The notes: a model not told the origin generated them from the letters alone. 64,000 nt of DNA from Adiantum capillus-veneris (GCA_014529385.2 CM043953.1:81228338-81292337); one strand, 5' to 3'; counted from the stretch's first letter, positions 43,561-56,022 are shown. Numbers and translations are program-made.

Positions 43561-46120
43561 CTTTGTCCAAAACTAAGAGTCTGCTACCTCTTCTTACTTT
43601 GTGCAATACGAAAAATTCTAGCTTACTTCAGAGACAGCCTATGAACCAATGAGCGTGTCTCAGCTCTAGCATCAACCAAAGAAGAGAGTTGGGGGGACAG
43701 AATAAAGAAAAGCAAGCTCCAAATCATCAGATCCTCTCTAACACGGACTCACATACGCACGCAGAAGAAAACGAGGTAAAGGCTGAGAATTCGTACCGTT
43801 GTTCCTGTCAGACTTGAAGCTTCAACAATTTTGGCGAAGATGGGAAACGGAGAGCCATAAGTGTGGTGCGCACTGTGCGCTCATCAGAGCGCTGCTTCTT
43901 GGAACCCCTCCTATAGTCCTTTGAGGACGAAAATTTCTAGTTATAATGACTAGGCTATGGCCCTTAGTGGCTCTTCTTATCAACTTCCAAAATGTGTGTT
44001 ATCAGTCAAGCCCTTTGTATTGCCCAAAGGCAATACGTATTATACGTTACCTGGAGCCAATAAAAGGACCAGGTCGATCAAATCTGTCATATTTTTCTCA
44101 GCGAGAACTTAGAGAGTTTCACATTAGCTATCTTTTAACATCATTTTGATTCAATATCATGGGAGATTGAATTGGGAAGATTTGAATTACCTTGATGTCT
44201 ACACATGTTGTATTTTGATTATATTGTAAAGATAAACTTTATTGAAAGTAATAGCAACACAATGGAGAGAGCTTGTTGGTGTACATTTGTTCATGTTGAT
44301 GTTGGGGAATCTCTTTGTGTAGCAAGAGTATGTATGCTAGGGTTGTCTTGGTCTAACTTATTGTTGCATGAGCCACACTTCGAACACTTGCTTCTATAGT
44401 CATGTCATAGACAGCACCTTCACTTGTGCCATTCTCCCTACAGCATAAATGTCATATGCAACACCCACAGCATTATAATCACAACTCCACTTACCATTTT
44501 TAAAAGCCATAGCTTACCAGGGGGAGGTGTTATTATCTATTCTTGATTGATTCAATGTCAAGCTATTGACATTCACAAGTACCACTACTACAGATGCCAC
44601 CAATCACACAAGTAGATTTTGGTCGCATACAAAACCAAGACACATCAAAAGTGATTATCAGTCACACTCACTTTAGGTAAAATGTCTTATAGATATCAAA
44701 CCCTTGAAACCTTTGTTCCTTATTTCTAAACATTTGTGCTACTAGAATAGATGCATTCTCATGAGTCTTCCTCATTTAAGTATGTTGAGGTAGTAAAACA
44801 TAAACCAAAATATGCTCAAAGAAACCATCAATGGCACAAATGGACATGCTGCTTAGAATTTGAAAATAGATATCAAGTTCATATAGCACCACCATGGGTC
44901 TACATCCATACCATGTTTGAGGTAGTAACACGTTGACCCTCTTGGACACACTATTGCAAAAATAAACATAGATTATGTTTAAAAAGTAAGATATTATGCA
45001 ATGTGTGTACATTGGAAGCATATCATCCAATAGATGCAAGTAGATACTATAGTCATATATGCATCACATAGTTTCTATATATGTTAAACAAGCATAGAAT
45101 TGGCCATGCAATCAAAACATCTTTGAACTTAGCAAGAAAACCAAGGCATACATTCCCATACTACTGACCACCTTGTGAAAATAACATCATGTGGAAACTG
45201 CTCAAATGTGCTTGGCAAAAAACATATCCTAAGCAAGAATACTCTTTAAATTTGCAAAGCATGTCATGAAGATGCAATCACCTTTGTTCTCCAAACTTGG
45301 AAATCACAATGATACCAATAGGGCAACCAAGTAGATTGTTGAAAATAGTTTTCTTTTTTAAATGATCTAAAAAATAGAAAATAGCATGCTCTACCCTCCC
45401 CCTCAGAGGATCCACAGAGTAAAGGGAGAGACCTTCTCCTCCTTAAATGAAGGACCATTGAAAGCACTAAATTAAAGCTTCTAAGGAAGTCTTAACCACT
45501 GTAAAAGATGTTCTACTTTGCTAAAGGTAGATTCTATAATTCAAAGTTGGGGAGTGAACTCCAAGAAGACAATAGAGAAAACTTTAGGGCTCGCTAAAGA
45601 GGTCCATCAATAGAAATCATAGTAGAGAAACTAGAGCTCCAACAACACCCCACATCACAACAATATAAGGAACAAAGAAAAACAAAAACAAAAAAACAAA
45701 GAGAATTTTTTTATATATTAAAAAAAAGTTCGAACAAAAAGAAAACCCATACTAGCAAGACAAGCACCATTCCCCCACCCACCCACACAGACACGCCCAC
45801 ACAAGCGAGCATTGGGAGCATAGATAGAAATATATAAATCCGTGCACACATAATCCAAGCTTTTCTCACTAACATGACAAAACACACACGCAACCACACA
45901 CACACCTCAAAGCAAGAAGCAAACTAAAATCCAAAAAACAAAAACAAATAAAGAAAAACAACAAAACAAAAACCAAGATAAAAAACAAAAGTTCCAGCAA
46001 AGCATCAACACCAAGTACTGACTGATGAGGGAGGCACGCACAAGCAATGGCATCAAAGTTAATCACCCATTGTGGTGTGGCTTTGCTAAAGCCATGTCCA
46101 AACAACAAATTACTTGAAAG
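43561..46120. other. Host-gene 5' flank and intergenic sequence
   Basis: The first few hundred bases should hold the host gene's 5' UTR and promoter (minus strand); no unmistakable TATA box was found. A small hairpin (GTATTGCC/GGCAATAC, 4-nt loop) lies at 44019-44038. From 45640 to 46000 the plus strand is very A-rich. No coding signature. Confidence 0.4.
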
Positions 46121-46398
46121 AAGGTACGATAGACAAGCTCCACCACCTCAGCAACATAAGACATTGATGGCAGTATATCTCACATTATCGTGATGTGATT
46201 CTCAAGCTGGAGGGTCTAGATACCTTTCAGCAAGTGCGTGGGTTATATGTGGATTAACAATAGAGCTTAAGAATCATGTTGAAATACAAGACCCCAAGAC
46301 GCTTGAGGAAGCTATAGTAAGTGCATATACACAACGATCCCAATGAAAAAGTATTGCATAACACTAACATGTCTGACACTACACATGCAAATGCATGA

Positions 46399-46713
46399 AT
46401 GCTGCATGGGCTTAATAAGAGAAAATTTATAGTAGCCCCATCTGATGTGCCCAAGAAGCCCAAGGGGCATAAGGGCCATCGGTCTAGTGAAGAATTTGAG
46501 AAAGCTAAGAAGGAAAAGCTATGTTTTACATGTTTAGGGAGTGGACACGATAAAAAGCATTATCTCAATGGGAAATATGTTGCCCAAGGCAAGGAGAACG
46601 TAGTGCACATGTTGCAATTGCTGCCTCTCAAGTCCTTCTTTCACTTTTTCGATGCAGAAGTAACACACATCGAAGCGGTGCACAAGTGCTATATCATGGC
46701 CTCAATGTGGTAA
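46399..46713 (+). pseudogene. Gag C-terminal fragment with zinc knuckle (relic C)
   Basis: About 105 codons. A Lys-rich linker (PSDVPKKPKGHKGHRSSEEF) leads to a knuckle-like CFTCLGSGHDKKHY. The last Cys is replaced by Tyr, so the C-x2-C-x4-H-x4-C motif is incomplete and would not bind zinc normally. The upstream capsid is in other frames. Confidence 0.65.
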
Positions 46714-47028
46714 TTGACCTTTGGTCCACATGAACTAGTGCACATGCATGGGTTTATCCAAGGTCACAAGGTGAGAATCTTGGTAGACGATGGTGCTTCA
46801 CACAATTTCATTAACTGTAAGTTAGTGAAACAGCTCAATTCGCTCCAGACTCCTAATTCCCATGGTTATAAGGTGGCAATGATTAATGGCCATGATGTCA
46901 AGGTGTGGGATACACGAGTAAAGGATGTACCGCTAGAGATCCAAGGGTATCACATGTCCTTGAATTTCCAAGTCATGAATATGGATGGGCAGATGTGCTT
47001 CTTAATTGGGAGTGGTTTCATGGGTTAG
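46714..47028 (+). pseudogene. Aspartic protease fragment (relic C)
   Basis: The frame holds the retropepsin active-site loop as ILVDDGASHNFI. The usual D-S/T-G-A is here D-D-G-A, with the catalytic Asp retained either way. It is followed by HDVKVWDTRVKDVPLEIQGY and FQVMNMDGQMCFLIG. The flap and second strand are in the expected order for plant gypsy protease. It ends at TAG 47026. Separated from gag by a stop near 46712. Confidence 0.7.
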
Positions 47029-47334
47029 GATCATCATTAAAATGTAGCCTATATGTATATTAGTTTGATGTTTGAACCCAATGGCGTGTGCATGTTGTTG
47101 TTGGGGGAGAAGGATGTTCCTTATTTGCACAACCGAGCTTATGAAGCTCTCTTCTCAAGATGAAATAGAAGAACTCTTTTTGCATCACTCATTGTGTCAT
47201 TTTTTATCAAACGTTAATATTGTTTTAAATGACAGTTCCTCAATGTTGCATCCTTCTCTCTCTTCTCTTTCATTTATGCTACTTTTCTCTCACCAGAACA
47301 AGCAAATTTTGCTAATAAATTAAAAGAATTATTA

Positions 47335-48045
47335 ATGGAATATAAGGATGTGTTTCTAGATTATTTTCCACTAGGATTACCGTTGACGCATGCTATGCAA
47401 CATGGCATAAACATGGTTGCAGGCAGTAAGCCCATATGTAAACCACCCTACAAAATGAGTCATTTTGAGGCTACTGAGGTGGACCATAAGCTTACTGGCT
47501 ACCTTAGTAGAGGGTTTATACAACCCAATTCTTCACCATAGGCCTCTTTCATCTTGTTGGTAAAGAAAAAAGACGATAGTATGTGCGTGCGCATAGATTA
47601 TCGTGGTTTGAACGTTGTTATTATTGAGAATAAGTATCCATTTTCAAAAGTGGATGAGTTATTTCATAAATTTGTTCATGCTTGTATCTTTACGAAGATT
47701 GATTTGTGGTTTGAGTGTCATCATGTATGCATCAGGCTTGTTGATATACCCGAAATTGCTTTTCGAACAAGGTTTGGATACTATGAGTTTTTGGTACCCT
47801 TTGGGTTGACCAATGTGCTAGCTACATTCATGATGCTTATGGACAATGTCTTGAAATCATATCTCGTTGGGCAAGTTTATTATCATTTTTTTAACAACAT
47901 TCTGGTGTATAGTACCTCTGAGGAAGAGCACTTACAGCATCTAAAGCAGGTGTTTGAGTTGTTACAGGAAAATAAGTTATATGCCAAGAATCCAAGTGTG
48001 ATTTTCTCAAGGAGAAAAACCATTATTTGGGGCATGCAATTTTAG
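47335..48045 (+). pseudogene. Reverse transcriptase fragments (relic C), catalytic site lost
   Basis: 47335-47541 reads the RT entry region (KPICKPPYKMSHFEATEV, then GFIQPNSSP). A TAG follows, then 47554-48045 reads VKKKDDSMCVRIDYRGLN, FTKIDLWF, FRTRFGYYEFLVPFGL and FFNNILVYS. The last motif is normally F-x-D-D in gypsy RT; both Asp are Asn here. This would abolish polymerase activity even without the frameshifts. Confidence 0.8.
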
Positions 48046-48319
48046 ATACCAGACTCCATATGAGTAAATCCAAAGTGGATGCCATCAAGAGATTGCCTTC
48101 TCCCAAAAACATGGAAGAGCTGCAGATTTTCCTGGGATTTGCAGGTTTTTACTGACAGTTCATTAAAACTTATGATCATAATGTTGTTCTGACGATGGAC
48201 TAGCTGAAAGCCAAAGAAAAAACCTTTCAGTGAGGAGATCAAAAGCAAAGTTTTGATGCTCTAAAGGTCGCATTAGCTACAACTCATATTTTAGCTACTG
48301 TGGACCTAAGAAATCATTT

Positions 48320-48660
48320 GTGTCAGAAATGGATGCTAGTAATCATGCTATTAGAGCAGTCCTTATACAAGAGAGAAGAAATTTTGCATTTGAAAGCAAG
48401 AAACCTGATTTTGCAGAGCAAAATTATTCTGCTTACAAAAGAGAACTCTATATGATAGTGTCAACTTTTAAAAATGTGGCAACATTATTTGTATGGGGCT
48501 CAGTTTGAGATCGTGTTTGACCATGAAATTATAAAATGGTTCACACAACAAATGGATATGAAGGGTTGAAAGGCCAAATGGATTCTTCAAGAGTATGATG
48601 CAAATCTCCGGTATCATAAAGGACGATACAATGTGGTAGTTAATGCTCTTAGTTATATGC
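48320..48660 (+). pseudogene. RNase H fragment (relic C)
   Basis: It reads MDASNHAIRAVLIQE, then NYSAYKRELYMIVSTF; the next frame has a HYLYGAQFEIVFDH-type segment and AKWILQEYDANLRYHKGRYN. These match the gypsy RNase H (Asp of 'D.S..aiGavL.Q' present). Frame is lost near 48480. Confidence 0.7.
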
Positions 48661-49005
48661 CTAAGATCAACTCTCTTCTCTGTACCAAGCTTTGAAGTGA
48701 GTTTTTGGAATCTCCAAAGGGTAAATATGAGCATGATGAAACATACTCCAAAGTGTGGAGCCATGTGAAAATGAGGGATCCTTCTCACTCCAATGCTAGC
48801 AATGTATCTTTTTTCTCCACACCTAGATCTCCTATTTTGAGTGATGAGTTGTAGAGATGGCAAAATTTTTCCATTGATGACAGGTACCTACTCCACAAGA
48901 GGAGCGTTTGTGTACCGATGGATGCAGACATTAGGTGCCAAATTCTTTATGAATGTCATGACAGGTCCAGTGCACAACACCCAGGTATAAAGAAAACTTA
49001 GTACG

Positions 49006-49550
49006 ATGATAATTTTAATGTCCACGTTTATACGGGTATGTTCAAGTCTAAGTCTTGCATTGCCAAGTGAAAAGTCAGAGCTGCTGAAAGTAGGAGGTCT
49101 CTTGCATCCATTAGAGATTCCCAATGGTAAATGGAAAAGTATCTATATGGATTTCATTGTGGGCTTACCAACCATTGGACGAGGTCATGACTCGATATGG
49201 GTGGTCGTAGATTGGTTGACTAAACTTTGTAAATTTATTCCAACCAAGTCTACAATTAAAACTCTAGAGTTAGCTAAGTTATTTGTTGACAATCTATATA
49301 GGCTGTACCAATTTCCCAACAATATTGTGAGTGATTGTGATCCCAAGTTTAACAGCCATTTATAGAGGATTGTGGTTAAATGATTGGGTACACAACTCAA
49401 CATCAATATTGAAGATCATCTTGAAATCTATGGTCAGACTGAACATGTTAACCAAGTGCTAGATGATATGCTAAGAGCATATGTTAGCAAAAAGCAATCA
49501 GATTGGGAAGATAATCTCCCTATTCTTGAGTTTTCTAGAATAGTGCAAAG
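49006..49550 (+). pseudogene. Integrase fragment (relic C)
   Basis: 49080-49365 reads WKSIYMDFIVGLPTIGRGHD, VVVDWLTKLCKFIP and NIVSDCDPKFNSHL. After a TAG it continues GQTEHVNQVLDDML, RAYVSKKQSDWED and LPILEFS. The D, D and E catalytic positions are recognisable. The open frame begins within non-integrase sequence, so its first Met is not meaningful. Confidence 0.75.
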
Positions 49551-49967
49551 CATGTAATGACTGATTTTAGTCCTTTCATGCTTATGTATGGTTTTCAACC
49601 TAGATCACTAGTTACAATGGGGTTGGCAAACTGAGCAACTTCAGCAAGTCAAGGATTTTCTCGAAGACCATATGGATATGGTGAAACTTGCTCATCAAAA
49701 TGTTCACTCTCGATAGGCAGCACAAGACAGATACAAAAACTATGCTAATGAGAAACGTTGACAAGTAACCTTCACGGAAGGGGAAGAGGTATATGTACGT
49801 GTGCCAAAGCATTCAAAAAGCCTAAAAATTGGACTTACACCTAAATTATCTCTAAGATATTCTGGGCTTTTTAAGATCAGCGAGTTCGTGATATGGCCTA
49901 CAAACTCTTGTTTCTAGTGCACTCTTGTCGGGGTAAAGGCGGCGTGCCCTTTGCTCGGGGGGCCATA

Positions 49968-50121
49968 TGTCATGCCAAGGGTAGGACTGGGAGGGCACGG
50001 CCCTGGCCAAGGGCCTCCGGATACACATGCGATACAATGGCTATATGTAGCTAAGGACCAGGGGCTACATATAGACCGGTTGGGTGGTTATGAGTATGTC
50101 TATCTTCCCTATGGCCTTTCA
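49968..50121 (+). repeat. 5' LTR of the short-LTR element
   Basis: Begins TGTCATGCC and ends TTTCA, followed by C and then the initiator-Met primer-binding site at 50123. It contains two copies of a CTATATGTAGC/GGGGCTACATATA-type segment, absent from the 3' LTR. Confidence 0.8.
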
Positions 50122-50189
50122 CTGGTATCAGAGCTCAGGGGAGGAGAGCTATGGAGGGGGGAAGGAGAAGGGTGTGAGTTTTTGCATGG

Positions 50190-50191
50190 AT

Positions 50192-50244
<53 letters not shown>
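50190..50244. repeat. (CT)n microsatellite
   Basis: About 55 bp of CT repeat, 70 bp after the primer-binding site of the short-LTR element. Confidence 0.95.
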
Positions 50245-50247
<3 letters not shown>

Positions 50248-50512
50248 GCAAGGGCATGGCGGTTCTATGGAGATGAAGAGGACAAAGTCGAGGCCATTGG
50301 AAAAGTCGATAGTGTTGGTCGTGGAAGCAACTGCTTTCAAGGAGGAAGAGGAGGTCGGGGTCGAGAAAGCACGGCGTGGGCAAGCCCCTTTGTTGGGGAA
50401 GGGGATGACCTGCATTTTTGTGCAACTGTCGATTTCTCTACCTCTTTCGGTTCACGTTGCCCTGTGGAGCACAGTTCGACACTATGGCGGGCCAAGCACT
50501 GAGCAACAGGTT

Positions 50513-50514
<2 letters not shown>

Positions 50515-50571
<57 letters not shown>
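50515..50571. repeat. (CT)n microsatellite
   Basis: About 57 bp of CT repeat within the short-LTR element. Apparent long open frames on both strands here are by-products of the dinucleotide repeat. Confidence 0.95.
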
Positions 50572-50575
<4 letters not shown>

Positions 50576-52479
50576 ATCGGCATTGTCTCTGTTGCACTGC
50601 CATAGACCTTCAAGGTCTCCTTTCAAACCTAGGCGTCCAATTTTTGCACTTTGGCCACCTAAAAGTCCATGCAAGGGTGCATGCCCACCCCGCCGCATAC
50701 GCAAATGCACATAAGCCCTCGATTTCTTGTCGAGCTGAGCAAGCCAATGGTAGTACACGAAGTCGGCATGGGTTTCAAGCCGTTCCAAGTACGACAAAAT
50801 TTTCAGATTATTTGAAAATTGTGGACTGGCGATGACAGATCTTAGACACTCGAGCATGATTTGAGAATGAACAGGGCGAATCGCCATGGTTGCAAGTCCT
50901 CTTGGATTCACAAGAAACTTTGTATGGATGGGCAGCATGCAAGATATTGCATAGCGACTACGAAGACACGTTTTTGTCTTTCAAAGCGGACTTGTAAGAG
51001 TCATTTTCTGTTGTTCGGCAACGTATGTGGAAAATTGAATGCATGCAAGTCATGAGCCAGCTGTCATGTGGAGGCTTCAGTAAACCCAATTTATGATAGT
51101 ATGCACGACATTTTGATATGTATCTCACTCCTGATACGATCTTCAAGTATGACCTTTCAATTTTTGGGTTTCTTAATCCATGTTTACAGATTTCTATGGA
51201 GGGATCTTCAAAGCCTAAATTATGATACAAAGGCATGTTTTTCTAACAATAAAGGCAACTTCAGGCAGGGTTTGTGGAAAATAAGGCAAGGATGTTGGGC
51301 ATGAATTCACAAGAAAGGTCTGTGACAAACCGAGTACAATCGGTTTTTCAGGAGAAATTGACAACAGGTGAACGCCACCACTATTGCACACCTCAGGTAA
51401 GATTTGTCTGGTGATTTTAAGCTTCCAAGTTAGTTGTGAATTGGGCAATTTCTCAATTTTCTTCTTGATTGCAACTCATTCGATTATTACAACAGCAAGA
51501 CCCGTCAGCAGGTGTACATAATGAGCTATGAGCAATGGTAGCATCCAAAGTGGGTCTACTGAGAAGTATCATGCAAAGATAATACTTCCCACGTTTGGAA
51601 TATGCTAGGAGCAGACGAACTTAGGGAAACTTGCCAAGTTTTCTGCAAGTTTTTAAATCCAACGAGGGTGCATATGATATATACGCTAACTCACTCACAC
51701 AGTACACATGGCTATGAGCTGGATTCAAGTGAACTACCGAAAACCTGGCCACAAGTGGGCGACAAGGTTAGTAATTTTCAAGTTATGTTCGTTTTTGTCT
51801 ATGTTTTACTTTTGTTTTTGGGAAAGGATCTCTCTGATGTGCAAAGCAAAGTGCTTGGGCAGACTCCATAAGAAGCCATTGTATAAAGCAAAGTGCTTCC
51901 TCTGTCTTCATGTGAAGTACAACTTCTCTTATGTGCCAAGGTATTATTGATTGAATTTAGATCAATGATAATGGCATACATCTTTAGCACTATGTGGATA
52001 TAAGCTCATAGTACGCAATGACGCATTGTGATGTATCCATGCCAATGTAATCGTGCAAGGCATATATACCAGCGGCTCCCATGGTTGAGACAGTCATCAC
52101 AGCCAAGGGCTTATCATTCCATTTTTTTAATATGTATGCATGACATACTAGTACATTGGACGTACAACACCCATCATTGTATATGCTTCCGCTATCACAC
52201 TACCTACTATGTCAAGGACGCTGTAAATATCTGACATGTTAAAACAAGTTCTATGTATATTCACAGGCAAAGTGCCATACTTCAGTCACTCTGGTACAGT
52301 CATGACCACGTATACGATAGGTGGGTCCAGATGTGCATTATGTTACCTCTCTCTACAAGAGGGTTGTACACATACACTGTTGTACGCTTATAGGATAAGC
52401 TATGACACAGACATGGTCTACATTGGAGTATATGCAAGGCCCATACGACACATTTCAATAAGGGGTTTCCTCAGCCTAG

Positions 52480-52480
<1 letters not shown>

Positions 52481-52531
<51 letters not shown>
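52481..52531. repeat. (CT)n microsatellite
   Basis: About 51 bp of CT repeat, third in the short-LTR element interior. Confidence 0.95.
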
Positions 52532-52537
<6 letters not shown>

Positions 52538-54479
52538 AACTTCTCTGTGAGAAAGGAGAAACTAGGCATGATTTTATAACAATCTTTCTATGCCAATACG
52601 GTAACAGGAAGGGTTAAGAGACATCTATTGCCACCTATTTTGGAATGGCTAAGAGCCATCGGTTTGTAATCCATCATTGATTGCTTTCAAGATTGAACAA
52701 TTATATTACGTTGAGTTTCCCTCAATTCGAATGGACAAGCAAGAGTCTTGCCATTAGTGATTTTTTGGGTGTTATTTTAGCACTACACACTTTGCGTGTG
52801 ACAATCAAGTTGAGTTTTTGAACGTCTTAAACTCGTAAGGGCTTATCTCTACCAAGGTGTATAGATGAAGCCAGCATTTCAGACTGCACGACTGTTCACA
52901 AAAACCCAAGATTATAGATTTTTGGGTCCGAAAAAGGTCTAGTTGAGAATACGATTCCAACTTTAGTGGATCTTCTATTTTATCTATAACATAAAGAGTG
53001 TCTATATGAATCGAGTTTTGGGGTAAGACCCACCTCATGATTCCTAAATCAATTATCAAGTGTGATGGTCAATTCTTGAAATCTTCACACTTTCACTTTT
53101 AAGGAAAGAAGTCCAGAAGCTGCCAAGGGCTCGTTGGATACTTTCAACTTCTCAAGTTGAATTAAGATACTGTTGGCTGCTAGTTGAGCAGTTTCCATGC
53201 AAAAGTCTAACCAAGCGGTTTGGCAATGTCAATTTTACCCAAGGGGTTTGGATTGCAACGGCAACACCCAAGGTTACATGTGCAATATTACTTTGATTTT
53301 ACTAATTCTCAAATTAGTGCTCCCAGGTCTTTGCAGGCAGGAAATTTAGACTGGTGCCTTTGACTATAGGTAAGTGAACATGATGTTCAACCTCCAGGTA
53401 CACATATGATTTTCTTTTTTCCATTTTTGCATATGCTTTGCTTGACTTTTTCAAGTTGGATGATTAAACTTCTATGTTTTCATCCACTTTTGCTCTTCAG
53501 CGAGATGACAAGGTCACGTAAGAGCTAAGAAATTTGGGCTTTAGTGTCCACAATAAATTTTTGCATTTTGCAGTTATGGACTCACTTGTCGGGTTTGATT
53601 TGGCACATGTTGTCATATGGGATACGACATGGTCTAGGAACTCAAGGAGTTTGGTTTAGCTCGTGTGGAGCATGGATAATGAGGGTCTCTCTCACGCACA
53701 TCGCATGCGTGTTTACAATTACCTCCACACCCAAGTACATCTCGTACTTGAAAGATGTTTTTTCAGACATCCTTACCTGAGACATATTCCACATGTGGAG
53801 AATATTAGTTTCTGGGACAGACAATGGCACCGCTACTTCAATTATGTGTCACGACGATGTCCCTAGGTGCTGGTCAAATCTGTGTTCTAGACCATTTTCA
53901 GCACAACGTATCAAAAGCAATTTTAGTGGCCAGAAATTGTAAGATACTTAGAATGACTTGTTAAGGTACAAGTGCTGCTAAACAACATTACAGATAGTTG
54001 TTTATACATATAACAAGGCTATGAGTTGTTAATGAAAAAGTTTCATTGTTTGTACCTAGAAGTGCCTTATGTTTCCCCTTCTTTTATGGTTCAAACGACA
54101 TTTCAGCAAGGCTTGCAAATGATTGCAATAGCAAGTATTTAGTTTCTTTTTAGAACTATTTACACTCCCCTTTTCATGTGTGCTAGGAGCATCACATTCA
54201 CCCCCATAAATATTGGCAAGGATGATCATGGATATACATGTTCGGATCTGTTTTTTTGCTAAATGCATGCACACTACTGTTATGGGCCCTAGTGTTTAGC
54301 AAAGGCTGATTTGGAGCGGCATGCATATTCATAACATTAGTTGCTTATGAAGCATTTTGCACTCTATGTGCGGTATCTCTTTTAGGTCTACCAATCACCA
54401 ATAGAAGTCATGGATCGGTTTGGGTGCGTGTGGATCTTTCAAGTTCACCGCGATGGTTATTCCGGACATTGTTGATTCC

Positions 54480-54730
54480 TTAGCAATGTTGTACAATATT
54501 GTGATCCCTTTACCAGTCATCTGGGAAGACTGTCTGTAAACCGTGGGAAAAACACCTCAATACTGTTCGTTATCCAAGGAGATAGGCAGATTACAAAGTG
54601 TAATCTTGTGCTAAAGGATATGCAAAGTGTGTACGTTAGCACAAGCAATCCAATTAGTAAGCAGTCATTGCTCTACCGTTAAATGCTCTACTTGGACTTT
54701 GCTTATCATAAGTTAAAGCATGTTTGCGAT
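54480..54730 (+). pseudogene. Integrase-like relic inside the short-LTR element
   Basis: Ignoring gaps, one frame reads DPFTSHLGRLSVNRGKN, then DRQITKCNLVLKDMQSVYVS followed by TSNPISK. The order mirrors the gypsy integrase 'DP.FTS.....GQTERVNQ.LEDMLRAYVS'. Similarity is weak and the stretch is studded with stops. It nevertheless supports a gypsy origin for the element. Confidence 0.4.
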
Positions 54731-55185
54731 TAGGTATAGTCTCTTCATGTATAAGTTAGGTTCTCAGTCTTGAACACAAGTTATGCTGGGGTTGTTTACT
54801 GATGAAATTTGAGAACAAGTCAAGGACTTAAACTTGGCTGATGAGTTATGTCAGCAAGTTACTTTCATGGAAAGTGAAAAGCGGTTCTCTTTTGGGTACC
54901 TCTTTGTTGTTATAACTCGTTTAGCATGCTCATGTGTATTCTAAATGGAGTCTACACGCTATGATTGGATAGGAGCCGCTAACACAAGATGGTTGCAAAT
55001 GGACAACAATGTGCAAAATCAAGATGTTATTCTTGGTTTCATTGGACCTCCTACCAAATCGTGTTTCGATCAAACAAACTGCTGGATCCATGAAGGATGC
55101 CACTGTGGAAAACATTAGTGTTCTTATGAAGATACTACCACTTTTTGTTTTCAAGGACAAAAATGCTTCTCCAAGGGGGGAGTAA

Positions 55186-55313
55186 TGTCATGCCAAGGGT
55201 AGAATTGGGAGGGCACGACCCTGGCCAAGGGCCTCCGGATACACATGCGCCAGGGGCTACATATAGGCAGGTTGGGTGGTTCTGAGCATGTCTATCTTCC
55301 CTATGCCCTTTCA
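55186..55313 (+). repeat. 3' LTR of the short-LTR element
   Basis: Begins TGTCATGCC right after a polypurine tract and ends CCCTTTCA. It shares GGGCCTCCGGATACACATGC and GGGCTACATATAG with the 5' copy, with about a dozen substitutions and one 26-bp gap. Confidence 0.8.
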
Positions 55314-55786
55314 CCAGACATTCGCTGTCCCCCAACTGCCTACTAACCACTTACCCTTATTCTTGTATATACACATGAATAAGGAGCTCCCCACTTCTTG
55401 GAGGGTTGCTCCACCCACACAACATTGTGCACTCTCTTCCTCTTCCCTCTCCCGCACCACAATGTGCACACATGCATCCGTGTACATGCACTCTTTCAAC
55501 TGATATCAAAGTTGCAACAATTGGCAATGGTGATTTTTCAGTGGGGATGGAGCTTAGTGCTTGTTAGTGTTGGATCGGACGCAGCTCCAACAAGGATTGG
55601 TGGCATCGAGAAGAGATCCGATGGATCTTTAGCTTGGCTTCCCTACCTGCATGTGCAACCCTCCTAAGAGAATCTTGGAATCTTGAAAGGCATAAAAGGT
55701 TCTCTATAAAAATGGAGATCTCTCCAGGAACTTGAGCAAGACATGAAGTGCGAGAGTGAGAGCGTGTGCGAGTGTGTGCACATCAA

Positions 55787-56022
55787 TGGAGAAGAGAGGA
55801 GACTTATGTTTGCAGGGGTTAAAACTCACTATCAACATGTGAGCCCCTTTATTCTATTATGGAGAAGAGAGGAGAAGAGGAGACTTGTGTTTGCAAGGGC
55901 TAAACTCACTATCAACATGTGAGATCCGTATTCTATTATGGAGAAGAGAGGAGAAGAGGAGACTTGTGTTTGTAGGGGCTAAAACTCACTATCAACATGT
56001 GAGCCCCCTAATTCTATTATGT
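55787..56022. repeat. Minisatellite, three copies of 73-79 bp
   Basis: Units start TGGAGAAGAGAGGAGA at 55787, 55860 and 55939. Each contains GAGACTTRTGTTTGYARGGG, then CTCACTATCAACATGTGAG and TTCTATTATG. The array appears to lie inside the LTR of the minus-strand copia relic whose LTR starts at 56088. Confidence 0.9.

Larger units (their letters stand above)
46130..49915 (+). mobile_element. Ty3/gypsy relic C, gag to integrase, plus strand
   Basis: The order is: gag end (about 46220-46345, LKNHVEIQDPKTLEEA), zinc knuckle (46525-46570), protease (46714-47028), RT (47335-48045), RNase H (48320-48640) and integrase (49080-49550) with its C-terminal tail. It is broken at gag, after the protease, between RT halves and in integrase. 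The RT active site is altered. A short LTR begins 50 bp downstream at 49968, but that LTR is better explained as the 5' LTR of the next element. Confidence 0.8.
49968..55313 (+). mobile_element. Decayed LTR retrotransposon with very short LTRs
   Basis: The 5' LTR (49968-50121, 154 bp) and 3' LTR (55186-55313, 128 bp) both start TGTCATGCCAAGGGTAG and end CCTTTCA-type. The 5' LTR has a 26-bp extra segment. TGGTATCAGAGCTC (50123-50136) is the primer-binding site, and AAGGGGGGAGTAA (55173-55185) the polypurine tract. Flanks are CCATA and CCAGA, a 5-bp duplication with one mismatch. The interior retains only a highly decayed integrase-like stretch and three CT tracts. Confidence 0.8.

Noticed and set aside
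50438-50938. A 166-codon minus-strand ORF
   Set aside because: Its last third is Arg-Glu from the CT tract, and the rest has no family resemblance and lies inside a decayed LTR element.
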